From the NCBI RefSeq assembly GCF_006175945.1, contig NZ_VAJL01000001.1:1426001-1490000 (forward strand): a DNA stretch of 64,000 bases. Direction: 5' to 3'. Below are positions 8,272 through 17,196 of this stretch, one piece after another (positions within the stretch are counted from its first letter, which is position 1; each line of letters starts with the position of its first letter). The notes under the pieces are model-generated. The model saw only the letters and a program-made list of their open reading frames with translations, was not told where the DNA came from and did no database searches. Source of the DNA: Chryseobacterium mulctrae. GTDB taxonomy: Bacteria > Bacteroidota > Bacteroidia > Flavobacteriales > Weeksellaceae. The position numbers and the translations under genes are program-made.

Positions 8272-11200
8272 TTAGAAGTCTAATTTAACATTGAATGAAT
8301 AAATACGCGTAGTCGGCATCACACCAGACTGGAACCCTTGAACGTTACCTGAAGAAGTTCCTGCTTCAGGATCTGCATCAGGTAGATTTTTATGAATAAT
8401 CCATAAATTCTGTCCCATCAGGCTTAAAGTCATTCCTTTAATAAAAGTATTTTTTAATAAATCAGCAGGTAAGCTATAAGAAATCTTTGCTTCTCTTAGC
8501 TTTACGTATGAAGCATCATAAACAAAAGCTTCTTGAGGTAAACCTCCATCTGTACCAAAAGCTGCGCCTGCAGTAGAAGCATCTATTCTGATATCATTTG
8601 GAGTACCATCCTGTTTTACTCCTGAAAGGACTATACCTCCACCATTATCAAGTGTATTTCTGACAGGATTCCCTAAATCATTTAGTCCTCCTGTATATTC
8701 ATAGATTCCTGTATATCCTCCATAAGACTGGTCTAAAGAGTAAACACTACCTCCTTTTCTAACATCAATTAAAAAACCAAGAGATAGATTTTTATATCTA
8801 AAGGTATTGTAAACACCACCAATCCAATCTGGTTGTATATTTCCTATAACCTTATCTGTAGCGACTAAATAATATCCATCATCATCTACTATTTTGTTAC
8901 CATTTGCATCATACACAAATCCTGTCCCTCTAAAAGTTCCGTATGCTTGACCAACAGTAGCATTTAATGATGTTTCCTGAAAACTTGCCAATTGTAGATT
9001 ATCTCTTCCTTGATTAAGAGCTTTAACTATATTTCTGTTACGAGACCAGTTCAAATTAATATCCCATTGGAAGTTTTCACTTTTTAATGGAACAAGTCCT
9101 AGCGCAACCTCGATACCTTTGTTTTCAGTTTCTCCAGCATTAATAAGTGAAAAACTATATTTGGTGGAAGGAGATTGTGGCACACTAAACAATAAATCTT
9201 CTGTATTTGTTTTATACAACGAAACATCTAAAGTTACCCTTCTCTTAAACATTGAAGTTTCAAGACCTACTTCCCAGCTTTTTTGTCTTTCCGGTTTTAA
9301 GCTGTTAAAGTCTACATAAGTTGTACTAATATCTGCCATTGGATTACCACTAACAGTTCCCCTATTAGCAAAAAAACCAGGTCTTCCAAATGCCATATCA
9401 TTACCTACTTCCGCGTAGCTTAGTCTTACTTTCCCAAAATTTAACCAACTAGGTTTAACTAATTCACTAAATACAAAACTAGAACCTAAAGAGAAATAAG
9501 TATAATTATTATTTGCTTTTGGAAGCGCACTTGAAGTATCGTTACGAACCGTACCTTCTAAATACAAAAATTTATCATAGTCAAAAGATGCCTGTGCATA
9601 GACTCCTGCTTTCTGTCCTCTAACATTTGTTTCAATAGGGGGGAAGTAAGCTCTGGAATTTCCTATAGTATAAAGATCCGGAATAATTAATCCACCCGTG
9701 GTTGAATTTTCCATACTTCTTTGATGTTGATCCATAAATTGACCACCGGCTACGAAAAGCGCATTCATCTTATCCGAAATATTTAAATTATATCGCCCAA
9801 TTACATCATAAGTTTGTCTCATGATTGTATCATCAAACACCCAATATCCTGAAGTTTCATCAGCCTGAGATAAGCCAAACTCTTCAGCATGACTTCCTAT
9901 TGCCTTTCTGATTTCTTGTTTACTATTAGTGTAATCTACAGTAGCTCTACCTAAGATATTGAATTTATCTGTAACATCGTAAGACAATTCACCTCCGGCA
10001 ATTAACCTTGTTTTATCATCAGAAGAATAATTTTTGTATCTGTCCCAGTAAGGATTATTCCAAAATGCTGCAGATAAGTCTCCTTCTAATGGGGCATTCA
10101 TGTTCCATGTATAATTTTGGTTTGTTCTGAAAAATTCATCTCTTAATTCTAAAACATCCACATTTATTGGCCACCATTGTCTGAAACCAGTCATGATATT
10201 ATCTCCATAGCCTACAGAGTTTCTACCTACTGTTGTTTGATCATTAAATGTCAGAAAAGTACGGGCTGTGAGTTTATCAGAAAATTTACGGCTGTAATTA
10301 CCGCTCAACATATTTTTGTTTAATCTACTGTTTGGCAGAATACCTGTTTCGTAATTATTGGTAAAGGTTAAGTTATAAGTATTAATTTCATCGCCCCCAT
10401 TTAAATTAAAACTGTTTACAAATGACAGAGATTTTTGAAAAAATTTAGAAGGATCGTTTCTAGCAGCCGTCCAAGGTGTTGCTTTTCCAAAATTAGGATT
10501 TCCGGGGACAAAAGAATTCCATTGGTAAACCATTAAATTAGGATCAAATGCTGCTCCATAAGAAGCGTCATCACCAGTCGGTGCAAGAATATCAATAATT
10601 CCGTCACCATTTACATCTTTATTAGAGAAACTGTCAGCTCCGGAATATCCTGCTCCATATAATTTCTGATATTTAGGAAATGTAGATCGATCGATTTCTC
10701 CAACAGAAACAGTTGAATTTACTGTAAGACCCAATGATTTACTTCTCTTCCCTTTTTTAGTAGTAATAATTACAGCTCCATTTGAAGCCATACTTCCATA
10801 AAGAGCTGTTGCAGCAGCGCCTTTTAGTACGTTGATTGACTCAATATTGTTGGGGTCAATATCAGAAGTCGCATTACCAAAGTCAAAACCGTCACGCCCT
10901 TTTGATGCATCACTTGAATTTAAGTTTCCACTTATAATAGGAACTCCATCTAAAACAATTAATGCTTGATTATCTCCGGTCAAACTCTTTGTACCTCTTA
11001 ATATGATATTACTAGAACCTCCAAAGTTTCCGTTGTTTTTAATCTCCATACCGGCAACTTTCCCCGATAGGTTATTGATAAAGTTATTAGTAGGTACAGA
11101 ATTTACCTTTTCTGCATCGAGAGTTTGAGAAGAATACCCTAGAGCTTTTTTTTCTCTCTTAATTCCCAGTGCAGTAACAACTACACCTTCAATTTCTTGT

Positions 11201-11295
11201 GTTTTTAGGGTATCTCCTGGCTTTGTTTGCGCTTGGGCAACCACAAAAGACGAGGAAAGTACTAAAATTAGTACCCCTGCGGTTAGTTTCTTCAT
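8272..11295 (-). CDS. SusC/RagA-family TonB-dependent outer membrane transporter
   Basis: TonB-dependent transporter of 1007 residues. A signal peptide ends near VVAQAQ, followed almost at once by the TonB box/plug start (EIEGVVVTALGIKREKKALG) and a plug domain (about 50-180, with LIVLDGVPI and YGSMASNGAVIITTKKG). The rest is a 22-strand barrel with the usual final strand YSFNVKLDF. Many SusC proteins carry a carboxypeptidase-D-like domain before the plug; it is absent here. It pairs with the SusD-type lipoprotein 12 bases downstream for energy-dependent import of a large nutrient. Start chosen from the signal peptide. Confidence 0.94.
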   Translation of the reverse strand: MKKLTAGVLILVLSSSFVVAQAQTKPGDTLKTQEIEGVVVTALGIKREKKALGYSSQTLDAEKVNSVPTNNFINNLSGKVAGMEIKNNGNFGGSSNIILRGTKSLTGDNQALIVLDGVPIISGNLNSSDASKGRDGFDFGNATSDIDPNNIESINVLKGAAATALYGSMASNGAVIITTKKGKRSKSLGLTVNSTVSVGEIDRSTFPKYQKLYGAGYSGADSFSNKDVNGDGIIDILAPTGDDASYGAAFDPNLMVYQWNSFVPGNPNFGKATPWTAARNDPSKFFQKSLSFVNSFNLNGGDEINTYNLTFTNNYETGILPNSRLNKNMLSGNYSRKFSDKLTARTFLTFNDQTTVGRNSVGYGDNIMTGFRQWWPINVDVLELRDEFFRTNQNYTWNMNAPLEGDLSAAFWNNPYWDRYKNYSSDDKTRLIAGGELSYDVTDKFNILGRATVDYTNSKQEIRKAIGSHAEEFGLSQADETSGYWVFDDTIMRQTYDVIGRYNLNISDKMNALFVAGGQFMDQHQRSMENSTTGGLIIPDLYTIGNSRAYFPPIETNVRGQKAGVYAQASFDYDKFLYLEGTVRNDTSSALPKANNNYTYFSLGSSFVFSELVKPSWLNFGKVRLSYAEVGNDMAFGRPGFFANRGTVSGNPMADISTTYVDFNSLKPERQKSWEVGLETSMFKRRVTLDVSLYKTNTEDLLFSVPQSPSTKYSFSLINAGETENKGIEVALGLVPLKSENFQWDINLNWSRNRNIVKALNQGRDNLQLASFQETSLNATVGQAYGTFRGTGFVYDANGNKIVDDDGYYLVATDKVIGNIQPDWIGGVYNTFRYKNLSLGFLIDVRKGGSVYSLDQSYGGYTGIYEYTGGLNDLGNPVRNTLDNGGGIVLSGVKQDGTPNDIRIDASTAGAAFGTDGGLPQEAFVYDASYVKLREAKISYSLPADLLKNTFIKGMTLSLMGQNLWIIHKNLPDADPEAGTSSGNVQGFQSGVMPTTRIYSFNVKLDF

Positions 11296-11417
11296 ATTAA
11301 TATTAATTTTGTGTGAACAAAGTTGTAAAAACTTCTCATATAAAACTGTTAAAATTTTAAAAAATTATTATTTTTAACATAACATTTGAGGTTTTACTAC
11401 ATTTTCACAACTCTTAA

Positions 11418-12014
11418 ATGTTAAAATTTATGGATTTATTAAAGAAATGGTCAAATAATTATATCGAAGCAGGTTGCGACGAAGTTGGAAGAGGTTGCCT
11501 GTGCGGACCGGTTGTTGCGGCAGCTGTAATTTTAGATGAAAATTTTGAGCAGAGCCTTGTTAACGATTCAAAGAAGTTGAGCTTTAAAACGAGGATGGAT
11601 TTGGATAGTTACATTAAAGATAATGTAAAAAGTTTTGCAATTGCTGAGCTTTCTCCTGCATTCATTGATGAACATAATATATTGAACGCCAGTATTCATG
11701 CCATGCACAATGCTTTAGATATGCTAACTATAAGACCCGAGTTTATTTTGGTAGACGGAAATAAATTTCACCCTTATAATTTTATTCCTCATCAATGTGT
11801 AATTAAAGGGGATTCTAAATTTTTATCAATCGCAGCAGCTTCTATTTTAGCAAAAAATTATCGCGATAAACTGATGATAGAACTCCACGAAGAACATCCG
11901 GAGTATGGGTGGAATACTAACTTTGGTTACGCCACAAAAAAGCATCAGGAAGCCCTGATAAAGCACGGTATCACAAAATATCACCGACAGTCTTTCCGTT
12001 TAAAATATGACTAG
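11418..12014 (+). CDS. rnhB: Ribonuclease HII
   Basis: Enzyme of 198 residues that removes the RNA strand of RNA-DNA hybrids and single ribonucleotides in DNA. The catalytic signature GCDEVGRG lies at residues 19-26 (Asp21, Glu22), with further acidic residues in NDSKKLS and VDGNKF (about 114) and the conserved GDSKFLSIAAASILAK segment. The length is normal. A second in-frame ATG four codons later (11430) is equally possible as start. It is divergent from susC and convergent with yidC. Confidence 0.95.
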   Translation: MLKFMDLLKKWSNNYIEAGCDEVGRGCLCGPVVAAAVILDENFEQSLVNDSKKLSFKTRMDLDSYIKDNVKSFAIAELSPAFIDEHNILNASIHAMHNALDMLTIRPEFILVDGNKFHPYNFIPHQCVIKGDSKFLSIAAASILAKNYRDKLMIELHEEHPEYGWNTNFGYATKKHQEALIKHGITKYHRQSFRLKYD

Positions 12015-12083
12015 AGATAAGTCACTGGTGAATTATCATTAAAGAAATAAGCCTCTTGTTAATTTAAATTATTTCTAAATAAA

Positions 12084-12111
12084 AAAGAGAAGCAATAAAT
12101 TGCTTCTCTTT
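12084..12111. terminator. Bidirectional terminator between rnhB and yidC
   Basis: A 12-bp perfect stem (AAAGAGAAGCAA with TTGCTTCTCTTT) closes on the loop TAAA between two convergent genes. Confidence 0.93.
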
Positions 12112-12124
12112 CTGTTATAATAAG

Positions 12125-13948
12125 TTATTTTTTCTTGCCTTTCGTTTGCTCTTGCGCTTTCTGTGCGTCCTGAGCCTTTTCCATCATTTCTCTCATTCGT
12201 TTTTGGAATTTCCCTTCCGCTTTAGGCTTTTCTTTGTTGGCCTGAATTTGGGCATGAATTTTCTTTTCATCCAGAATTACATACTTAATGACGAGAATAA
12301 TCAAAATATTAATTGCATTCGATACAAAATAATACCAAGATAAACCCGATGCAGAAGTATTTAAAAAGAATAAGAATGTGATAGGGAAAATATACATAAT
12401 CACTTTCATATTTGGCATACCTTCCTGTTGTGGCTGCTGCATATTTCCTGAAGTCATTACCGTATAAATTAAAATCACAATCGTACATGCAATCGCAAAA
12501 ACACTTAAATGATCTCCCAGGAAAGGAATTTTAAATGGTAGTTTAATCAAATCATCATATGCGGTAAGGTCTTTTGCAAACCAGAATCCTTGTCCTCTTA
12601 AGTCGATAAAGTTCGGGAAGAATCTGAACAATGCGTAGAAAATCGGAATTTGCACCAACGCCGGAAGACATCCCGCCATTTGATTAACGCCTGCTTTTCT
12701 ATAGATTTCCATGGTTGCCTGTTGTTTTTTCATAGGATCTGCATCCTTGAATTTTGCATTCGCTTCATCAATCTCAGGACGAATTACTTTCATCATCGCA
12801 CTCAATTTATGCTGCTTATACATAATTGGCGACAAGATCAATTTCACAATAATCGTCATTAAGAAAATTACCCAACCTGCAGATATTCCCCATCCTGCGA
12901 TAATACTGTATAACCACATGAAGAAATAACGGTTCATTCCTCCGATGAAAGACCATCCTAAAGGTAAAATTTCGTCAAAATTTTTGTCGTAAGATTTTAA
13001 TAAAGGTAAATCCAATGGCATAAAATACCATGTAAAATCCTGATTAAATTCCCCTCCGTTCATTGCTACGAAACCTTCGAAATTCAATTTTTTCAAATAT
13101 TCGCCTTCTTCAATTGACTCCTGATTTCCTTTACTATTTGTGAAACCTGTTTTAGATTCGATTACAGAAGAGAAAAACTGCTGTTTTACACCGATCCAGT
13201 TAAGGGTTTCTTTTTCCTCATTCATATCTGTTCTGCCGTCATAATCATAATCTTTATAATTATTAAATGCATAAGCAAATTCTGAATGGGTTTGTTCCTG
13301 AGCTCTACCTTTTTCTAAGTTTCTTACACTATAATCCCAAGTAAAATCTGCTTTATTATCAGAAGTTACATTCGCCAAACCTTGAGTTCTCACTTTAAAA
13401 TCTAAAGTATATTGATCTTTAAGCTCAGCTTTAGGATTATTATTTAAAGTATAAATAAACTGAATGGCTGCACCGTTGTAGTTTGCCGTTAAAGTAACTG
13501 AGTTACCATTAACAACTGGAGAAAACACCAAATCTTTGGTGTTGACAGTTTTTCCAGATTTATTTTTGAATTGAAAACCGTAGCTCGAGTTATTTTTTGT
13601 AATCAGATTAAGCGGAAGATCGGCTTTGTCAGTTTTCTGATCGTAAGCTTTGTATTTTAAAAGCTCAACTTTTGAAACCTGACCTCCTAAACTTGAAAAC
13701 TCAAGCTTCAGCTCGTTGTTTGCCAAATTGGAAACCTGAATCGCATTCGGGGTTACATTGGGATTGATATCGGCTGCCGGAGTTTGTTTCACTGGAGTTT
13801 TAGCCTGTTCTGTTTTCTGTTGTTCAGCTTTCAGTTTTTCTTCTTCAGCGCTATTCCTTTGGAAATAAAACATGAATCCGAAAAGAACCAAACATAAAAC
13901 CGCAAAACTAATAATCTGACTTTTATCGAGTCCGTTGTTCTGTTGCAT
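12125..13948 (-). CDS. yidC: Membrane protein insertase YidC (Oxa1/Alb3 family)
   Basis: Protein of 607 residues that inserts and folds inner-membrane proteins, alone or with SecYEG. An N-terminal membrane segment (about 8-26) leads to a large periplasmic domain (about 60-345), then the conserved 60KD_IMP core of five membrane segments (about 350-560) containing WGISAGWVIFLMTIIVKLI and the SPIMYKQHKLSAMMKVIRPE cytoplasmic hairpin. A highly basic, Lys/Gln-rich tail (about 570-607) probably contacts ribosomes. The length and domain order are those of Gram-negative YidC. It stands alone, with a terminator shared with rnhB. Confidence 0.95.
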   Translation of the reverse strand: MQQNNGLDKSQIISFAVLCLVLFGFMFYFQRNSAEEEKLKAEQQKTEQAKTPVKQTPAADINPNVTPNAIQVSNLANNELKLEFSSLGGQVSKVELLKYKAYDQKTDKADLPLNLITKNNSSYGFQFKNKSGKTVNTKDLVFSPVVNGNSVTLTANYNGAAIQFIYTLNNNPKAELKDQYTLDFKVRTQGLANVTSDNKADFTWDYSVRNLEKGRAQEQTHSEFAYAFNNYKDYDYDGRTDMNEEKETLNWIGVKQQFFSSVIESKTGFTNSKGNQESIEEGEYLKKLNFEGFVAMNGGEFNQDFTWYFMPLDLPLLKSYDKNFDEILPLGWSFIGGMNRYFFMWLYSIIAGWGISAGWVIFLMTIIVKLILSPIMYKQHKLSAMMKVIRPEIDEANAKFKDADPMKKQQATMEIYRKAGVNQMAGCLPALVQIPIFYALFRFFPNFIDLRGQGFWFAKDLTAYDDLIKLPFKIPFLGDHLSVFAIACTIVILIYTVMTSGNMQQPQQEGMPNMKVIMYIFPITFLFFLNTSASGLSWYYFVSNAINILIILVIKYVILDEKKIHAQIQANKEKPKAEGKFQKRMREMMEKAQDAQKAQEQTKGKKK

Positions 13949-13987
13949 TTTATTTTTATTAAAATTTTTTAAATATTTTTTTCTTTA

Positions 13988-14169
13988 ATTAACCACAAAA
14001 GGCACAAAAGTTTTTTAATAATTCTTCTAAAGCATCTCAATTCTTTTAAAAGAACATTAAAGTTTTTGAAAATCTTTGATTTTCTTATTTTGAGAACTTT
14101 TATTTATTAAAAAGTGAAATACTCCAAGTTTTTTAGACTAAAAGCTTTTATTTCTTTTGGGGTTCAAAT
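13988..14169. repeat. MITE-like inverted-repeat element, diverged copy
   Basis: This intergenic stretch between yidC and pyrG starts with ATTAACCACAAAAGGCACAA and ends with a diverged inverse of it (CTTTTATTTCTTTTGGGGTT). Inside is AAAATCTTTGATTTT followed by TTTTGAGAACTTTT. The same ends and core occur in the better preserved copy at 37676-37844. No gene is seen in it. Confidence 0.65.
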
Positions 14170-14266
14170 TTTCATTTAAAATGTATATCAAAATGTTATA
14201 CATTTTAGAGTCGACAAAAATACTGTTTTTTTATCAAAACTCTATACTATAATGTGTTACTATATA

Positions 14267-14302
14267 ATAAACTCAGGCTGAGAATAATCAGTCTGAGTTT
14301 AT
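14267..14302 (-). terminator. Hairpin downstream of pyrG
   Basis: ATAAACTCAG pairs with CTGAGTTTAT, with an inner CTGA/TCAG extension. It lies about 30 bases after the pyrG stop. The following bases on the minus strand are only moderately T-rich, so termination is likely but not certain. Confidence 0.6.
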
Positions 14303-14330
14303 ATATGACGTTTGTAATTTTAGAATTACT

Positions 14331-15938
14331 TTATTTAGCTGAACATGCTTTAATGAAAGCTCTGAATAAAGGATGCGGTGTTGCAACCGTACTCTTATAT
14401 TCCGGGTGATACTGTACCCCAACATAGAATGGATGATTCGGCATTTCTAATGCTTCTACCAAACCTGTTTCAGGATTTGTACCTGTTGCTAAGAAGCCGT
14501 TTTTCTCGAATTCGCCGATATAATCACTGTTGAATTCATAACGGTGACGGTGTCTTTCAGAAATATTTTTCGCTCCGTAAATTTCGTTTAATTTTGAACC
14601 GTTTTTCAAAGAACATTTCCAAGCTCCAAGACGCATTGTACCTCCTTTGTCGACTACATTTTTCTGTTCTTCCATTAAAGAAATTACAGGATGCTCTGTA
14701 GAAGAATCAAATTCCATTGAGTTGGCTTTAGAATATCCTAAAACATTTCTTGCAAACTCCACAGTCATGATCTGCATTCCTAAACAAATTCCTAACATGG
14801 GAACTTTATTTTCTCTTGCATACTGAGCGGTAAGAATTTTACCTTCAATACCTCTGTCACCAAATCCTGGTGCAACCAAAATACCTGAAACTCCATCTAA
14901 AGTTTCTTTGATATTTTCTTTAGTTAAATCACCACTGTAAACCCATCTTACTTTTACTTCGGTTTCCAAATCTGCACCTGCATGTTTGAAAGCTTCAGCA
15001 ATAGAAATATAAGAATCCTGAAGAGAAACATATTTTCCTACCAAAGCAATTTCTACAGTCTTCTTTGGATTTTTAAATTTCTTCAAGAAAGTTTCCCAGT
15101 CTTTCAGATCTGCTTTTTTATCACTTTTAAGATCTAATTCTTTAAGAACTACATCATCAAAGTTTTGTTTTTGAAGGTACATTGGAACTTCATAAATCGT
15201 TTCCAAATCTTTACATTCAATTACATTATCCAAAGAAACATTACAGAACTGAGCTAGTTTTGCTCTCTGATCTTTCGGAATTTTGTGTTCCGTTCTACAA
15301 ACCAAAACATCGGCCATAATTCCGCTTTCCATCAATTGACGAACAGAATGCTGAGAAGGTTTTGTTTTTAATTCTCCACTTGAAGCCAAATATGGCAGTA
15401 AAGTTAAGTGAATCACCATAGAATTTTTCTCACCCAATTCCCACTTCAACTGACGTACAGTTTCAATGTAAGGCAAAGATTCTATATCTCCCACAGTTCC
15501 TCCGATCTCAGTAATAATGATATCGTAGTTCTGTTTAGATAAAATTTTAATTCTACGCTTAATTTCGTTCGTGATATGAGGAATTACCTGAACTGTTTTT
15601 CCAAGAAAGTCTCCTTTTCTTTCTTTTTCGATAACCGTTTGGTAGATTTTTCCTGTTGTAACGTTGTTGTTTTGAGAAGTAGGCGCATCAAGATAACGCT
15701 CATAGTGTCCTAAATCCAGATCCGTCTCCGCACCATCTTCGGTTACATAGCATTCTCCGTGTTCATAAGGGTTTAATGTTCCTGGGTCGATATTAATATA
15801 AGGATCCAGTTTTTGAATCGTTACATTAAAGCCGCGTGATTTTAGTAGAAGTCCCAGAGAAGCAGAAACGATTCCCTTTCCCAAAGATGAAGTTACACCT
15901 CCTGTCACAAAGATGTACTTTGTATTCTTTTTACTCAT
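14331..15938 (-). CDS. pyrG: CTP synthase (glutamine hydrolysing)
   Basis: Enzyme of 535 residues that aminates UTP to CTP. The N-terminal synthetase domain starts with TKYIFVTGGVTSSLGKG and includes GGTVGDIE (about 140). The C-terminal class I glutamine amidotransferase domain carries the nucleophile in MLGICLGMQ (Cys about 385) and the His/Glu pair in YHPEYKS near the end. The frame is open a further 19 codons upstream, but MSKKNTK at 15938 matches the family start, and a good promoter at 15954-15984 lies inside that extension. The gene is monocistronic. Confidence 0.96.
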   Translation of the reverse strand: MSKKNTKYIFVTGGVTSSLGKGIVSASLGLLLKSRGFNVTIQKLDPYINIDPGTLNPYEHGECYVTEDGAETDLDLGHYERYLDAPTSQNNNVTTGKIYQTVIEKERKGDFLGKTVQVIPHITNEIKRRIKILSKQNYDIIITEIGGTVGDIESLPYIETVRQLKWELGEKNSMVIHLTLLPYLASSGELKTKPSQHSVRQLMESGIMADVLVCRTEHKIPKDQRAKLAQFCNVSLDNVIECKDLETIYEVPMYLQKQNFDDVVLKELDLKSDKKADLKDWETFLKKFKNPKKTVEIALVGKYVSLQDSYISIAEAFKHAGADLETEVKVRWVYSGDLTKENIKETLDGVSGILVAPGFGDRGIEGKILTAQYARENKVPMLGICLGMQIMTVEFARNVLGYSKANSMEFDSSTEHPVISLMEEQKNVVDKGGTMRLGAWKCSLKNGSKLNEIYGAKNISERHRHRYEFNSDYIGEFEKNGFLATGTNPETGLVEALEMPNHPFYVGVQYHPEYKSTVATPHPLFRAFIKACSAK

Positions 15939-15953
15939 TAGATTAGGTTTGTG

Positions 15954-15984
15954 CAAAGTTAGGGCAAAAACAAATGCAAAGCAA
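15954..15984 (-). promoter_or_regulatory. pyrG promoter (-33 TTG, -7 TAACTTTG)
   Basis: On the minus strand TTG is followed after 20 bases by TAACTTTG, a perfect TAnnTTTG -7 box, 15 bases before the pyrG ATG. This fixes the pyrG start at 15938. Confidence 0.75.
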
Positions 15985-16051
15985 TTTTGTTGCACTTTTA
16001 AATTCTGAAATTAACTTTATTTTAATTGAAAAGCCGAATAATAAAAAGAAA

Positions 16052-16084
16052 AAAGGTTTCCCAAAATTAATTTGAAAAACCTTT
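16052..16084 (-). terminator. Terminator after yceI
   Basis: AAAGGTTT pairs with AAACCTTT over a 17-base loop; on the minus strand a T-rich tract follows. Confidence 0.65.
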
Positions 16085-16114
16085 CACCTAAACCAAATTA
16101 TATATAGAAATTTA

Positions 16115-16681
16115 TTATTTCGCTAATTCTAAAAATAAAGTAACCTCAACATCTTTTGCAACACCTGCTCCAGTTGGATCATATTTAATATTATAATCTA
16201 AACGATTTACTGTAAATTTTGCCTGTAAGCCCGCAACTTCTTTTCCTTGTTGATTTTTTGTAATACCGCCGAAAGTTACCGGAATGCTTATCTCTTTTGT
16301 TACATCCTTAATCGTTAATTTACCTTTTAGGATATAATCATTGCCTTTAACTTTTGTGAAAGATGCACTTTCAAAACGCATTTGCGGAAATTTTTCAGCA
16401 TCGAAGAAATCTGTACTTTTCAAATGCTTATCTCTCATCTCTACTCCAGTGTTGATAGATTCAGGCATCACCACAAAGTTGAAATGACCACTATCTAAAT
16501 TTGCACCCGGAGTATGTACTTCACCTTTGAACTGATCAAATCTTCCCTGCACAAAACTAATTCCCATGTGCTTAATATTGAAATTAATTGATGAGTGCGC
16601 CGGATCCACCGTCCAAGTAGTTTGTGCAAAAGTGAATGCGCTTACTAAAGCAAAAGCAAAGCTTAATAGTATTTTTTTCAT
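16115..16681 (-). CDS. YceI-family periplasmic lipid/isoprenoid-binding protein
   Basis: Protein of 188 residues with a cleaved signal peptide (ending near FTFAQ, about residue 19) and the full YceI fold: it opens with WTVDPAHSSINFNIKHMG and has SINTGVEMRDKHLKSTDFFD in the middle (about 85-105). YceI proteins are periplasmic lipocalin-like barrels that bind long polyprenyl chains; the physiological role in Bacteroidota is not settled. A TATATTTG box lies 20 bases upstream of the start and a terminator follows, so it is transcribed alone. Confidence 0.93.
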   Translation of the reverse strand: MKKILLSFAFALVSAFTFAQTTWTVDPAHSSINFNIKHMGISFVQGRFDQFKGEVHTPGANLDSGHFNFVVMPESINTGVEMRDKHLKSTDFFDAEKFPQMRFESASFTKVKGNDYILKGKLTIKDVTKEISIPVTFGGITKNQQGKEVAGLQAKFTVNRLDYNIKYDPTGAGVAKDVEVTLFLELAK

Positions 16682-16700
16682 TTTTTTAAATTTATAATGA

Positions 16701-16708
16701 CAAATATA
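16701..16708 (-). promoter_or_regulatory. -7 box of the yceI promoter
   Basis: On the minus strand this reads TATATTTG (TAnnTTTG consensus), about 20 bases before the ATG. No TTG at -33 is seen. Confidence 0.55.
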
Positions 16709-16735
16709 GTCAGTATATTATTATGGAATATTGAC

Positions 16736-17149
16736 CTATGATAAGTTATTATTTTTTGAAGAGGTTATTTTTGAATATAGCAGATGAATTAAGAACATCA
16801 AGAGAAATACAACTATTGAATTACTGTACATCATTGTCATCAAAAGATTTTCATTCGTCGGTTGCCAAAAATATTTGAAAGGATTATTTCCTGAGATTAT
16901 CAAAAACAACAAATAAATAACCTCATACAAAATCGCTATTTTTAAAATTGAATCATAACTTTTTCTAAAAATAATAACGGTAGCCAATCCTATTGCTGTA
17001 ATTACAGAACTGAAAATAAGTATCACAATAGAGTACATTGCATAATCTCCACCTCGTAATTTTAATAACCTCACAATCCAATCTGTGAATTGAGCATGCA
17101 AAAGAGACATCACAACAAAAACTACTAAACTCAAAAAAATATTTTTCAT
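16736..17149 (-). CDS. Small four-helix membrane protein of unknown function
   Basis: I do not recognise this 137-residue protein. Four hydrophobic segments are visible (about 3-20, 38-62, 70-88, 105-128), the first of which could be a signal anchor (MKNIFLSLVVFVVMSLLHAQ). Charged residues WIVRLLKLRGGDYAMYS lie between helices 1 and 2, and the C-terminus is Lys/Asn/Ser-rich. It is divergent from radA with 47 bases between the starts and lies upstream of yceI in the same direction, without sign of a shared transcript beyond proximity. Confidence 0.7.
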   Translation of the reverse strand: MKNIFLSLVVFVVMSLLHAQFTDWIVRLLKLRGGDYAMYSIVILIFSSVITAIGLATVIIFRKSYDSILKIAILYEVIYLLFLIISGNNPFKYFWQPTNENLLMTMMYSNSIVVFLLMFLIHLLYSKITSSKNNNLS

Positions 17150-17196
17150 ATCCGAAAATTAAGTAAAATTTCAAAAAAAATCTTGAACTTCGCAGT

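Noticed and set aside
11296..11417. Divergent promoter boxes between susC and rnhB
   Set aside because: Only boxes with one mismatch to TAnnTTTG (CAACTTTG on the minus strand) and no convincing -33 partner; not listed as a feature.
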